DNA of 64,000 nucleotides from Pseudomonadales bacterium (GTDB lineage Bacteria > Pseudomonadota > Gammaproteobacteria > Pseudomonadales > UBA7239), in NCBI GenBank assembly GCA_028280345.1, contig JANQLY010000021.1, forward strand, positions 1 through 64,000, read 5' to 3'. The translations under genes and the position numbers were made by a program. Positions 7,894 to 16,859 of this stretch are shown in pieces. The notes under the pieces are model-generated. The model was not told where the DNA came from. It saw only the letters and a program-made list of their open reading frames with translations, and searched no databases. How positions within the stretch are numbered: the first letter of the stretch is position 1; every line of letters starts with the position of its first letter.

Positions 7894-8856
7894 ATGGCTA
7901 TTGACTGGCAACCCTCGGCATCACTCGATACCCTGAAAAAAAGAGCGCAGTTGCTTGGGCAATTGCGCTGTTTTTTTGTCCAACGTCAGGTACTGGAAGT
8001 CGAAGTGCCGATCCTGTGTGAGCAGGCGATTACGGATGTACATATAGAATCGATACCGGCACGGGTAGCCGGACCGCGTGGTATGCGCGATTATTTTCTT
8101 GCCACCTCTCCGGAATATGCCATGAAACGACTGCTCGCAGCGGGTAGTGGGCCGATCTATTCTCTGGGCAAGGTATTTCGTCAGGCAGAGCAGGGCAAGC
8201 GACATAGTCCGGAGTTTACGTTACTTGAATGGTATCGCCCGGGCTGGGATGAATTTCAGTTGATGGATGAAGTGACTGATTTACTCGGTGGCTTTTTCCC
8301 TCGCAAGCCCTGCACCCGGGCGAGTTATGTCGAAGTGTTTGATCAGGTACTGGGGGTGAATCCCCATACAGCAACCGATGCTGTGCTGAGAAAGCTGGTG
8401 ACACAGCATGTAACGATGGCTGATGGTGTTGAACTCGACCGTGCAGATTGCCTGGACGTGTTGTTTTCGTTTTGTGTTGAGCCTACCTTGTCAGGCATTT
8501 GTTTCATTTATGACTATCCTGCCTGCCAGGCGGCACTGGCGCGCTTTGGCAGCAATGTTGATGGGGAGCGCATTGCACGGCGTTTTGAAGTCTTTGTGGA
8601 CGGTATGGAACTCGGCAACGGCTATTTTGAGTTAAATGATGCCATTGAACAGCGACGACGGTTTGAGCAGGATAACGAACAGCGCAAACAACAGGGCAAA
8701 ACCTGTTACGAACTTGATGAGAAACTACTCGCTGCCTTGCACAGCGGCTTGCCTGATTGTGCCGGAGTGGCATTGGGGGTTGATCGACTGCTGATGCAGA
8801 TACTTGGAGTAGCGGCAATCAACGAGGTACATAGCTTCGGCCCTGGTCAGGGCTGA
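7894..8856 (+). CDS. epmA: EF-P--(R)-beta-lysine ligase EpmA (GenX/PoxA)
   Basis: This LysRS-like enzyme activates (R)-beta-lysine and joins it to the EF-P lysine. It is a class II synthetase catalytic core without the anticodon-binding domain (320 residues). Motif 2 region: SPEYAMKRLLAAG and GKVFRQAEQGKRHSPEFTLLEW. Motif 3: GVALGVDRLLMQILG. A GTG three bases earlier could also start the frame; ATG at 7894 is preferred. With epmB and efp it forms the complete EF-P lysylation set. The hydroxylase gene epmC is not in the window. Confidence 0.93.
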   Translation: MAIDWQPSASLDTLKKRAQLLGQLRCFFVQRQVLEVEVPILCEQAITDVHIESIPARVAGPRGMRDYFLATSPEYAMKRLLAAGSGPIYSLGKVFRQAEQGKRHSPEFTLLEWYRPGWDEFQLMDEVTDLLGGFFPRKPCTRASYVEVFDQVLGVNPHTATDAVLRKLVTQHVTMADGVELDRADCLDVLFSFCVEPTLSGICFIYDYPACQAALARFGSNVDGERIARRFEVFVDGMELGNGYFELNDAIEQRRRFEQDNEQRKQQGKTCYELDEKLLAALHSGLPDCAGVALGVDRLLMQILGVAAINEVHSFGPGQG

Positions 8857-8887
8857 AGCTTTATCCGATGATTGGAACCGATAAAGA

Positions 8888-9034
8888 CTAGAGTGGGCCG
8901 GTAAGGGTATTGATGTACAAATACAGTATGCTGCCAAAAAAAAGTGCGTTAAGTAGTAGCAATACCGGAATACACCACCTTCTTATCAATAGATCGGTTT
9001 TGTTAATTGCGTGCATGGATGTTGTGGTTAACAT
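8888..9034 (-). CDS. Small single-pass membrane protein, 48 residues
   Basis: The protein starts MLTTTSMHAINKTDLLIRRW and has one hydrophobic helix (about 21-42). The basic residues before the helix suggest N-in topology. The ATG at 9034 has a near-perfect Shine-Dalgarno, GAGGAGG, seven bases upstream, which is the main support for it being a real gene. It sits alone between epmA (convergent) and the aldehyde dehydrogenase (divergent). No family is recognised. Confidence 0.55.
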   Translation of the reverse strand: MLTTTSMHAINKTDLLIRRWCIPVLLLLNALFFGSILYLYINTLTGPL

Positions 9035-9376
9035 ATCCAACCTCCTCAAAATGCTTGCTTTGACTTTGATATTACGGATATGACACTGATAGCTTAGGCT
9101 TTCGGGTGTGATGATGCTGTGATCATGGCGGGGTTTATATTGTGCCGCAGCGCACAAATACGGCTTATTTTCAGCCTTGTTAGACCTGACTGGAATATCT
9201 CGCAGTGTGGAATGTGCTTTCGGCAATATGCCCGTCGTGGACTGTGTGGGGCTGTGTCCAGGCGCAGATCTGGTCCGAATTTGGCTCTACAGAAAAATAC
9301 CTATTGAGACTATGTGTCAGTGTGGCAAATTAAGCCGGTTGTCTTGAAAAAAATGCACCGAACCCTGGAGAGCCCC

Positions 9377-10843
9377 ATGGAAGCTGTTGCCACCACACCG
9401 ACCCAATCCCCGGAAGTAGACGCGCTTGCGCGTATGGAAAATATTCTCAACAAGCAGAAACAGGCTTTCCTCAAGGATGGTCATGTTTCAGCTGAAACCC
9501 GCATTGACCGTATTGATCGTGTGATGTCAATTTTGCTTGAGAATGAAACAGCCCTGTGTGAGGCGATGAGCGCAGACTTTGGTCATCGCTCCATGCATCA
9601 GTCGCGTATGGCGGACATCATGGGTAGCCTTGAAACCCTGCGTCATGCGAAAAAGAATGTGCGCAAGTGGATGCAGTATGAAAAGCGTAAACCGATGTTT
9701 CCCCTCGGTTTGTTTGGTGCCCGGGCGCGTGTTGAATACCACCCGAAGGGGGTAGTGGGTAATCTTGCGACCTGGAATTTTCCGGTCCATATCGGGCTTG
9801 GGCCGATGGCTGGTATTTTTGCTGCGGGTAACCGCTGCATGGTCAAGCTGTCGGAAGTCACGCCGGAAACTTCCCTGCTGATGGAGCAACTGATTGGTAA
9901 ATACTTTGATGAAACGGAATTTGCCGGTATCAATGGCGGCCCGGAAGTGGGAGCAGCGTTTTCAGCATTGCCGTTCGACCACATGCTGTTTACCGGTGCT
10001 ACTGGTATTGCCCGCCATATTCTGCATGCCGCCGCTGATAATCTGACACCTGTGACACTGGAGCTCGGTGGCAAGTCGCCAGTGATTATTGGTCGCAGCG
10101 CAGATATCAAGGAAACCGCTGTGCGTATTACTACGGGTAAGGGGATTAACTCCGGGCAGGTGTGTTTGTCTCCGGATTATGCGTTTGTACCGAAAGATAA
10201 GCTTGAAGAGTTTCTCGATCACTGTGCCGATCATATGAAGGAAATGTTCCCTACCATGCTGAACAATCCCGATTATTCATCGGTAGTGAATACACGTCAT
10301 CGCCAGCGTCTACAGGCTCATCTTGATGACGCAAAAGCGAAGGGCGCAACCTTGCGCGAATTGGCTAATGCGGAAGATTTTTCGCAGCAGCAAGGCGTTA
10401 ACCGCCTGCCGATGACAGCCGTTGTTGAGCCAACCGACGATATGGCGGTGATGCAGGAAGAGATTTTTGGTCCTCTCATCTGTGTCAAAACCTATGATGA
10501 TATTGAAGAGTGTATTCGCTTTATTCGCAGCCGCCCCCATCCACTCGCGTTGTATTACTTTGGCAATGATTCACAGGAAGAGCGCTATGTGCTCGATAAT
10601 ACGATTTCCGGTGGTGTATGTCTGAACGATGTGATGGTACATGTAAGTGCTGAAGACTTACCATTTGGTGGTATTGGTGCAAGTGGTATGGGTAATTACC
10701 ACGGTCGCGATGGCTTCAAAACCTTTAGTCACCAACGTGCGGTTTATAAGCAGACTAAAATGAACCTGATCAAGCTGGCAGGAATGTTGCCGCCCTATGG
10801 GGAGAAGTGCGAGGCTCAGCTCAAGCGCATGATCAAACGCTAA
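9377..10843 (+). CDS. Coniferyl-aldehyde-type dehydrogenase
   Basis: This is an NAD(P)-dependent aldehyde dehydrogenase of 488 residues. Motifs seen: cofactor-binding NLATWNFPVHIGLGPM, the catalytic-Glu region VTLELGGKSPVII, and the catalytic Cys in NSGQVCLSPDYAFVP. The pattern (ATWNFPVH, and a C-terminal region with PFGGIGASGMGNYHGRDGF) matches the coniferyl aldehyde dehydrogenase / class 3 ALDH group, which oxidises aromatic or long-chain aldehydes to acids. The frame is open upstream to 9314, but GGAG eight bases before the ATG at 9377 favours this start. The natural substrate cannot be deduced. Confidence 0.88.
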   Translation: MEAVATTPTQSPEVDALARMENILNKQKQAFLKDGHVSAETRIDRIDRVMSILLENETALCEAMSADFGHRSMHQSRMADIMGSLETLRHAKKNVRKWMQYEKRKPMFPLGLFGARARVEYHPKGVVGNLATWNFPVHIGLGPMAGIFAAGNRCMVKLSEVTPETSLLMEQLIGKYFDETEFAGINGGPEVGAAFSALPFDHMLFTGATGIARHILHAAADNLTPVTLELGGKSPVIIGRSADIKETAVRITTGKGINSGQVCLSPDYAFVPKDKLEEFLDHCADHMKEMFPTMLNNPDYSSVVNTRHRQRLQAHLDDAKAKGATLRELANAEDFSQQQGVNRLPMTAVVEPTDDMAVMQEEIFGPLICVKTYDDIEECIRFIRSRPHPLALYYFGNDSQEERYVLDNTISGGVCLNDVMVHVSAEDLPFGGIGASGMGNYHGRDGFKTFSHQRAVYKQTKMNLIKLAGMLPPYGEKCEAQLKRMIKR

Positions 10844-10915
10844 AAAGATGAATATGGCAGCGTTACATCGTTGCTTGCCTTTTGCAAACATCGTAGAGTA
10901 ATTATTTTCAGTAGC

Positions 10916-11689
10916 CTACTGTTCGGGTCGGGTGAATACGAGTTCCTTGTCGTTTGATTCTTCCTTGCTGAATTTATAGCCCGCAGTTTTAAATTTCTTT
11001 AAGTCTTTCACGTCGGTGATGCGGTTTTTAATAATAAATGCTGCCATCATGCCGCGCGCTTTTTTGGCGTAGAAGCTGATAATTTTGTATTTGCCATTTT
11101 TCTCATCCTTGAATACCGGAGTAATGATATTGGCATTGAGTGCTTTCGGTTGCACAGATCTGAAGTATTCATTTGAGGCAAGATTAACAACAGTATCAGC
11201 TTTCAATGATTTGAGACTGCTGTTAAGTGTGTCGGTAATTTCCTCTCCCCAGAATTGATAGAGATCCTTGCCCCGGGCATTTTTAAATGCCGTACCCATT
11301 TCGAGGCGATAGGGTTGAATCAGGTCGAGGGGTTTGAGCACACCATAAAGCCCGGAAAGGATGCGCAGATGCTTTTGTGCAAATTTGAAATCGTCGGCTT
11401 TGAACGTTTCTGCCTCGAGTCCGGTGTAGACGTCGCCTTTAAAGGCAAGCACTGCCTGTTTGGCATTATCCGGGGTAAACGGGGTGTGCCATTGTCCAAA
11501 ACGCTCCGCGTTGAGTTGGCCGAGCTTGTCACTAATCCCCATTAATGATGAGACTTTTTTAGGGCCAAGCTTTGCGAGGCTCTCAATGAGTTCGGCGGAG
11601 TCGGTGAGTAGTTCCGGTTGGGAATGGATTTTGGTTTTCGGGGTGGTTTCAAAATCCAGAGTTTTGGCGGGTGACAAAAGTATGATCAT
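10916..11689 (-). CDS. yaaA: Peroxide stress protein YaaA
   Basis: The protein is 257 residues, beginning [14 protein letters not shown] and containing [22 protein letters not shown] and the [19 protein letters not shown] segment, all family signatures. YaaA lowers free intracellular iron and protects DNA and proteins during hydrogen peroxide stress in E. coli; it binds DNA with an unusual fold. It is monocistronic and convergent with the aldehyde dehydrogenase gene. Confidence 0.93.
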   Translation of the reverse strand: MIILLSPAKTLDFETTPKTKIHSQPELLTDSAELIESLAKLGPKKVSSLMGISDKLGQLNAERFGQWHTPFTPDNAKQAVLAFKGDVYTGLEAETFKADDFKFAQKHLRILSGLYGVLKPLDLIQPYRLEMGTAFKNARGKDLYQFWGEEITDTLNSSLKSLKADTVVNLASNEYFRSVQPKALNANIITPVFKDEKNGKYKIISFYAKKARGMMAAFIIKNRITDVKDLKKFKTAGYKFSKEESNDKELVFTRPEQ

Positions 11690-11735
11690 GGCAGTGTCGT
11701 CAGGTAGCGTTGCTGTGCTGTTTTGCGAGAGAGAG

Positions 11736-11741
11736 ATTATA
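11736..11741 (-). promoter_or_regulatory. -10 box of yaaA
   Basis: On the minus strand, CTTGTATAATC holds a consensus TATAAT 47 bp before the yaaA ATG. No strong -35 lies at 17 bp. Confidence 0.5.
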
Positions 11742-12164
11742 CAAGAACTGGTTGTGACAAAAAGTTTGCCGCAGTTGGCATTTTTCCCCGCTATATACTG
11801 AAAAAAACACTTTTTACTAGATGGAAACTAAACCATTGGTTTATGCTATACGCCCGTTGGTCGCCTGAAACTCAAGGAGTACTCCTTAAAAGGTGGTTAA
11901 AGTGTTAACTTCGAAGCTAATGTGAACTGCGTCAAATTTATAACATTTGGCAAGAGGGAACGGATAAACAGTGCTATAGGGACAGCTTCATAAATGTAAG
12001 AAGTTATCCCACCTGATTATGTAGAACATAGACATAAATAAAGCCGGGCAGTATTCAAGACCCAGGCGAATAAGGTTGTAGTTGGAGAAGTAGTAAAAGC
12101 GGTAACGTCGTGAGGCGGGTGATTGTAGGTATAGTAGAAGTTGGAAAATAGGGGCGGGTAGTTT
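11742..12164. other. Intergenic region with a perfect 14-bp palindrome
   Basis: This noncoding stretch lies between yaaA and the CHASE-GGDEF gene. The only clear signal is AAGGAGTACTCCTT at 11874-11887, a perfect palindrome that could be an operator. No RNA gene, terminator or credible small coding frame is seen. Confidence 0.4.
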
Positions 12165-13742
12165 TTGAACCACTTTACAGTATTAAGAATTATCAGCGTA
12201 TTGGTTGGGGCAGCCTTGACGGTGCTGTCTTTTTATCTGTCCTATAAACACGAACGCCAACAAATCTATCAAAAATTTATTTCCGAAGTTGACAGTATTG
12301 GCTCCTCTCTGGAGCTTGAGCTCGGTCGCAAAATTGAAGTGCTGTCATCATTCCGTGGTTTTTACGAGACCTTTGGTTACACTACCGAAGATGGCTTTCG
12401 CGCTCTGAGCCGCAACACTCAGGGCTTTCACCCGGAAATTCGTGCGATCAAGTGGGTGCCGCGTGTACTCAATGCCGAGCGACTCGATTTTGTCGACACG
12501 ATGCGCAACGAAAATGGTGTGGCAGATTACGAGATCACTGAAATCCTGTCGGGGCAGAATGTCAATCTTGTCAAAGCGATGATGCGTGATGAGTACTATC
12601 CGATTATGTTCAGTGAGCCGAATACAGACGACTTTCCACTCGGCTATGATCTCGCTTCCGACTTGCAGACTCTAAGTGCGTTAGAAATTGCCCAGTGGAA
12701 TGATGAAGCGATCGCTTCACACCCGGTGATGTCAAAACGTCCCGACGGTACCTCTGTTCATTATTTTGTTATATCTGTGCCGATCTTTGAACAAGGCTGG
12801 ACTTCTGAAAATGATAAGCCGCAATACCTTACTGCGTTCGTATTGGGGCTGTTTGATATTAATGAAATTTTCCACGAAGTGGTCGATAACGACTGGAACT
12901 GGGATACCGATAATTCAATTGCACTGGAAAATATTAGTGGTTCGGATGTGATGTTAAGTCGCGTTGCGGAGCTGGAAGGCGTCAATATAGACCCGGATGA
13001 TGCGGTGCATTACCAGAAACAACTCGAAGCGGTAGCGGATTTACAGTGGTATCTGGTCGCTCACCCGTCAAAAAACTACTTTGTTAAACATCGCAGTTAC
13101 TATCCTTATGTGCTGAGCCTCGGGCTATTTATTTTTACAGTTTTGATTGAGGCTTATTTGCGTGTGTTGTCGCGTATGGATAAAGAATTACAGGAAATGG
13201 CCCGAGTGGATGCGCTGACAGGCGTAGCCAATCGCCGCCGCTTCTTTGATCAGATTAAGAAAGAGTGGTCGCGAGCGCAACGCTTCGGTCGTCCGGTTTC
13301 GGTGTTTATTATCGATGTGGATAATTTCAAAAAGTATAATGATACCTATGGACACCTGGAGGGTGACAAGTGTTTGCGTGAAGTGGCTCAGGAATTGCAA
13401 AGTCATATTAATCGCCCTGGTGATCTGTTGGCCCGCTACGGGGGTGAAGAATTTGCCGTATTACTGCCGGAAACGAGTCTCGACGATGCGCGCCAGGTGG
13501 CGGAAAAATGCCGTGCGGGTATTGAAGGTTTGCAAATTCCCCATGAAAAAAATGAGCAGTGGGGAGTTGTCACAATCAGTGTGGGCACCTCTTGTGGTAT
13601 TCCTGACAAAGCCAATGGGTATGCAGATTTGCTGGAGATGGCAGATCAGGTGATGTACGACAGCAAAACCGGTGGGCGCAACAAAGTCAGTGCAATTGAA
13701 CAAGCTTCGGGTGATGCCAAGCTGGTTGTTAACAACGAATAA
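12165..13742 (+). CDS. CHASE-domain diguanylate cyclase
   Basis: This is a membrane-bound enzyme predicted to make c-di-GMP from two GTP. Residues 5-25 form TM1, then a periplasmic CHASE sensor (about 60-260, with FRGFYETFG and AIKWVPRV), TM2 at about 309-327, and a GGDEF domain at about 345-510. The active site is GGEEF (426-430) and a full inhibitory site RPGD (417-420) lies exactly five residues upstream, so the protein should be active and product-inhibited. The start is TTG with AGGGGCGGG about ten bases before; no better start is visible. CHASE domains bind small ligands such as adenine derivatives in some proteins; the ligand here is unknown. Confidence 0.9.
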   Translation: MNHFTVLRIISVLVGAALTVLSFYLSYKHERQQIYQKFISEVDSIGSSLELELGRKIEVLSSFRGFYETFGYTTEDGFRALSRNTQGFHPEIRAIKWVPRVLNAERLDFVDTMRNENGVADYEITEILSGQNVNLVKAMMRDEYYPIMFSEPNTDDFPLGYDLASDLQTLSALEIAQWNDEAIASHPVMSKRPDGTSVHYFVISVPIFEQGWTSENDKPQYLTAFVLGLFDINEIFHEVVDNDWNWDTDNSIALENISGSDVMLSRVAELEGVNIDPDDAVHYQKQLEAVADLQWYLVAHPSKNYFVKHRSYYPYVLSLGLFIFTVLIEAYLRVLSRMDKELQEMARVDALTGVANRRRFFDQIKKEWSRAQRFGRPVSVFIIDVDNFKKYNDTYGHLEGDKCLREVAQELQSHINRPGDLLARYGGEEFAVLLPETSLDDARQVAEKCRAGIEGLQIPHEKNEQWGVVTISVGTSCGIPDKANGYADLLEMADQVMYDSKTGGRNKVSAIEQASGDAKLVVNNE

Positions 13743-13753
13743 TATTTCTTTCA

Positions 13754-14266
13754 GTGAGTCCAGGTGTGGAAAGTTGGCAATGGCAAGCGCGCTTGCAAAT
13801 TGAGGCGTTGATTTTCTCTTATGCAGAAGCAATTGATAACGGCGAAATAGATCGTCTCGGGGTATTGTTTGAGCGCGGTGCAATTCGGGTAGATGGCCAG
13901 CAGGGCGCTGTGGAAGGGGCGCAGGCTGTCAAACAGATGTTTGCAAAATTTACCATCTTCTATAACGATAAGCTGGAAAAGGTTGATCCATTGCATGAAG
14001 CGGGCAAGCCGTTTACACGCCATATTACGAGCAACCTTTACTTTAAAACCATGACGCCGGAACAGGTGGAAACTGCTTCGTGCTTCACGGTGATTCAGGC
14101 TCTGCCCGGTCAGGCGATGCAGCCCATTATTTCAGGCCGCTATCACGATACTTTTTGCTGTGACAAAGCCGCTACTGAGGAAGCTGGCTGGTATTTTCAG
14201 GAGCGCTATGAATATCTCGACTTATTCGGAGATTTGAGTCATCACCTGAATTTCGACGTTACCTGA
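13754..14266 (+). CDS. SnoaL/NTF2-like protein
   Basis: The product is 170 residues with a cone-shaped NTF2-like fold pattern: an N-terminal helix IEALIFSYAEAIDNGEIDRLGVLF, then strands such as RHITSNLYFKTM and the aromatic-rich QERYEYLDLFGDLSHH. SnoaL-like proteins include polyketide cyclases, dehydratases and many of unknown role; no catalytic set can be picked with confidence. The GTG start lies only 11 bp after the cyclase stop, so the two may be one operon. It is convergent with cysQ. Confidence 0.75.
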   Translation: MSPGVESWQWQARLQIEALIFSYAEAIDNGEIDRLGVLFERGAIRVDGQQGAVEGAQAVKQMFAKFTIFYNDKLEKVDPLHEAGKPFTRHITSNLYFKTMTPEQVETASCFTVIQALPGQAMQPIISGRYHDTFCCDKAATEEAGWYFQERYEYLDLFGDLSHHLNFDVT

Positions 14267-14280
14267 AAACTGTTGCCGCT

Positions 14281-15117
14281 TTATTGCTTGAGAATTTTTT
14301 CCCAGTCGTAGTGGGTATCCCCAATCACAAAAAAGAACGGGTTTAAAATATCGTCTTTGGTGTTGTAGCGCATCACATTGAGGTCGATATCAATCACCTT
14401 GCCACCTGCTGCTTCTACGACTGCCTGCGCGGCGGCTGTATCCCACTCCGAGGTCAGGGCAAGGCGCGGGTAGATATCAGCCTGGCCTTCGGCAACAAGG
14501 CAAAGCTTGAGGGAGCTGCCCATGTTTTTGGTTTCCACAGCACCGAGCTCCGTGGTGACATTTTCGAGAAAGTTCTCCACAGCTTCGGCACCGTGACTGC
14601 GACTTGCAACGACCTCAATAGGTTGTTTGGTGTCGAGTCGACTTTGAATGGAGCGGGTATTGATAGCCTCACGTTTGCCGTCGGCAAGTTTCCAGGCGCC
14701 CGCGCCAGCAAGCCCAGTGTAAGTAATATCGAGTACCGGCACATAAACGACGCCGAGTACGGGTACGCCATTATCAATCAGGGCAATGTTTACGGTGAAT
14801 TCGCCATTGCGTTTGATAAATTCCTTGGTGCCATCAAGCGGATCGATAATCCAGTACTGTTGCCACTGGCTGCGCTCTGCATAGGGAGGCATATTGGACT
14901 CTTCCGAGAGAACCGGCACGCCTTCAAGCAGGGGGATCAAACCCGGTTCGAGAATGGCGTGGGCGGCGAGGTCAGCTTCGGTGACAGGAGAGTCGTCACT
15001 TTTCGTGTCTATCTCGAAACCCTCGACACGGGCATAGACCTCGAGGATTTTATCGCCAGCCTGTTTTGCCAGTTCAACAACATTGTCGAGTAGTTTCTGA
15101 TCGAGATTGACGGCCAT
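14281..15117 (-). CDS. cysQ: 3'(2'),5'-bisphosphate nucleotidase CysQ
   Basis: CysQ removes 3'-phosphoadenosine 5'-phosphate, a by-product of sulfate assimilation and of ACP phosphopantetheinylation. The 278-residue protein has the inositol-monophosphatase-type metal site: SDDSPVTEADLAAH, PVLSEES, and WIIDPLDGTKEFIKRNGEFTVN. The C-terminal SEWDTAAAQAVVEAAGG completes the signature. Monocistronic; divergent from yrfG. Confidence 0.94.
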   Translation of the reverse strand: MAVNLDQKLLDNVVELAKQAGDKILEVYARVEGFEIDTKSDDSPVTEADLAAHAILEPGLIPLLEGVPVLSEESNMPPYAERSQWQQYWIIDPLDGTKEFIKRNGEFTVNIALIDNGVPVLGVVYVPVLDITYTGLAGAGAWKLADGKREAINTRSIQSRLDTKQPIEVVASRSHGAEAVENFLENVTTELGAVETKNMGSSLKLCLVAEGQADIYPRLALTSEWDTAAAQAVVEAAGGKVIDIDLNVMRYNTKDDILNPFFFVIGDTHYDWEKILKQ

Positions 15118-15213
15118 TGGCTTCTCCCGTGTGAGTGTATTTGTTAAGGTGTGCGAAGCTTAACTGTCTTTCCTCTGATGTAAAAGGGTTTCTCTTCCTG
15201 TGAGTTTAATTCA

Positions 15214-15921
15214 ATGAGTCAAACGCCAACTGCGAGCCAGACACCGCTGATTCCATGGTCTGCCATTGATACGGTATTGCTTGATATGGACGGCACGATT
15301 CTCGATTTGCGTTTTGACAACTACTTCTGGCTGCACCATTTGCCCGCCGCTTACGCTGTGAAGCACGGTATGGAATTTGACGCAGCCCGGGAAGAACTGG
15401 TTGGACGTTTTGATGCGCTGCGTGGCACTTTGCAGTGGTACTGCCTGGATTTTTGGGCGGAGGAACTGGCAATGGATATTGTGGGCCTGAAGCAGGAGGT
15501 GGTTGATCTGATTCAGCTGCGACCTCGGGCCGGGGAGTTTCTCGACTGGATGCGTGCCAGGGGTAAGCGCCTTGTGCTAATTACCAATGCCCACCCGGAC
15601 AGTATCGAACTGAAAATGCTCAATACCAATTTAGGTGACAAACTCGATGTGGTGCTCTCGTCACACGAGTTTGGATACCCGAAGGAAGAGCAGGAATTCT
15701 GGCACGCGCTGCTCAAGCGCGTGCCGTTCAGCCCGGATTCGGCACTGTTTCTCGACGACACAGCCAGCGTGTTGCGCTCGGCGCAGCGCTTTGGCATCGG
15801 CTATGTTTACGGCATCAAATACCCGGACAGCCAGGGGAGTTCCAAAGAGGGAGAGCACGAATTTCCGCTGATTGATTGCTTTGCTGATGTGATGACCCAA
15901 GGCCGAGCGGCAGGTGAATAG
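15214..15921 (+). CDS. yrfG: GMP/IMP nucleotidase YrfG (HAD family)
   Basis: This is a 235-residue HAD-type 5'-nucleotidase. The nucleophile motif is LLDMDGTILDL, the threonine-containing motif II is LVLITNAHPDS, and the acidic motif is ALFLDDTASVLRSA. E. coli YrfG prefers GMP and IMP. Its coupling to hslR, whose start lies at or just beyond its stop codon, mirrors the yrfG-hslR order of E. coli, which supports the name. Confidence 0.88.
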   Translation: MSQTPTASQTPLIPWSAIDTVLLDMDGTILDLRFDNYFWLHHLPAAYAVKHGMEFDAAREELVGRFDALRGTLQWYCLDFWAEELAMDIVGLKQEVVDLIQLRPRAGEFLDWMRARGKRLVLITNAHPDSIELKMLNTNLGDKLDVVLSSHEFGYPKEEQEFWHALLKRVPFSPDSALFLDDTASVLRSAQRFGIGYVYGIKYPDSQGSSKEGEHEFPLIDCFADVMTQGRAAGE

Positions 15922-15922
15922 C

Positions 15923-16333
15923 GTGGCAGATGACCAGACTGCAAAAGGGGGTGTGCGACTTGACCGCTGGTTGTGGGCAGCGCGTTTTTTCAAGACTCGC
16001 TCCCAGGCGAAACAGGCGATTGACAGCGGCAAGGTACGCCTTGACGGTGACCGGCTCAAGCCGGGCCGCGAGGTGGTGTTAGGTATGGAGCTGGTAATCC
16101 AGCAGGGATGGGATTCGAAAACCGTGGTTGTCGATGCGCTCAGTGAACAGCGTCGCGGTGCTCCGGAGGCGGCAAAGCTCTACCACGAGACAGAGGCAAG
16201 CCTTGCGGCGCGTGAGGAGAAGGCGCTACAGCGCAAAGCGGCCCGGGATTCGGGCTGGCAGCCGCCACGTCGCCCGAACAAGAAGGAGCGACGTCAGATT
16301 CACCGATTTGTGCGCCGGGAAAGCGAGTCCTGA
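15923..16333 (+). CDS. hslR: Ribosome-associated heat shock protein Hsp15
   Basis: Hsp15 binds 50S subunits carrying stalled nascent chains. The S4 RNA-binding domain is clear (VRLDRWLWAARFFKTRSQAK, then AIDSGKVRLDGDRLKPGREV). A basic tail ends PPRRPNKKERRQIHRFVRRE. The GTG at 15923 is preceded by AGGTGA at a five-base spacing, placing the ribosome site inside the end of yrfG; an in-frame GTG at 15914 is the alternative and would overlap yrfG. About 136 residues, normal for the family. Confidence 0.92.
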   Translation: MADDQTAKGGVRLDRWLWAARFFKTRSQAKQAIDSGKVRLDGDRLKPGREVVLGMELVIQQGWDSKTVVVDALSEQRRGAPEAAKLYHETEASLAAREEKALQRKAARDSGWQPPRRPNKKERRQIHRFVRRESES

Positions 16334-16502
16334 TCTGTCTGTGGCTCCGGAACAGCGGGGCTACGGGCAAATCCCCGGATATTGCAACCTGTGGCCATTC
16401 TGGTAGTATTCACCACCCTTTTGATACGGTATGCCGTGCCTGTGCCTGATGGACATGGGTGGCGGTGTGCAAACGAGACGAAAGAAACGAGAGAGAAGCA
16501 AC

Positions 16503-16721
16503 ATGAAAGCTGATATTCATCCCGAGTATGCCGAAGTAACTGCAACGTGCAGTTGTGGCAATGTCATCAAAACCCGTTCCACACTGTGTAAAGATTTCCA
16601 CATTGATGTGTGCTCCCAGTGCCACCCGTTTTACACCGGTAAACAAAAAGTTGTTGATTCCGGCGGTCGTATTGATCGCTTTAAAAAGCGTTTCGGCAGC
16701 CGGGGCAACGCAGCGAAGTAA
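16503..16721 (+). CDS. rpmE: 50S ribosomal protein L31
   Basis: The protein has 72 residues, beginning [20 protein letters not shown], with the zinc-binding cysteines of the C+ type (CSCG and [10 protein letters not shown]). Zn-binding L31 is replaced by a C- paralogue in many bacteria when zinc is scarce. The frame is open further upstream, but the ATG at 16503 fits family length and follows GAGAGAAG. A strong terminator lies 50 bp after the stop. Confidence 0.96.
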   Translation: MKADIHPEYAEVTATCSCGNVIKTRSTLCKDFHIDVCSQCHPFYTGKQKVVDSGGRIDRFKKRFGSRGNAAK

Positions 16722-16771
16722 GCTGTGGTGTCAGGTCGGTATTTGTACTACCTGCACTATGATTGATTTTG

Positions 16772-16800
16772 AAAAAGCGCCGTTGCGGCGCTTTTTCTTT
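16772..16800. terminator. Rho-independent terminator after rpmE
   Basis: AAAAAGCGCCG-TTG-CGGCGCTTTTT gives an 11-bp stem with a three-base loop, followed by CTTT. The A-run before the stem means it could also work in reverse. Confidence 0.9.
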
Positions 16801-16859
16801 CGCAGGTATGACTGGCAACTAATCTAAGCCGCTATCAAAAAGTACAGTAGCAAGCGTTT

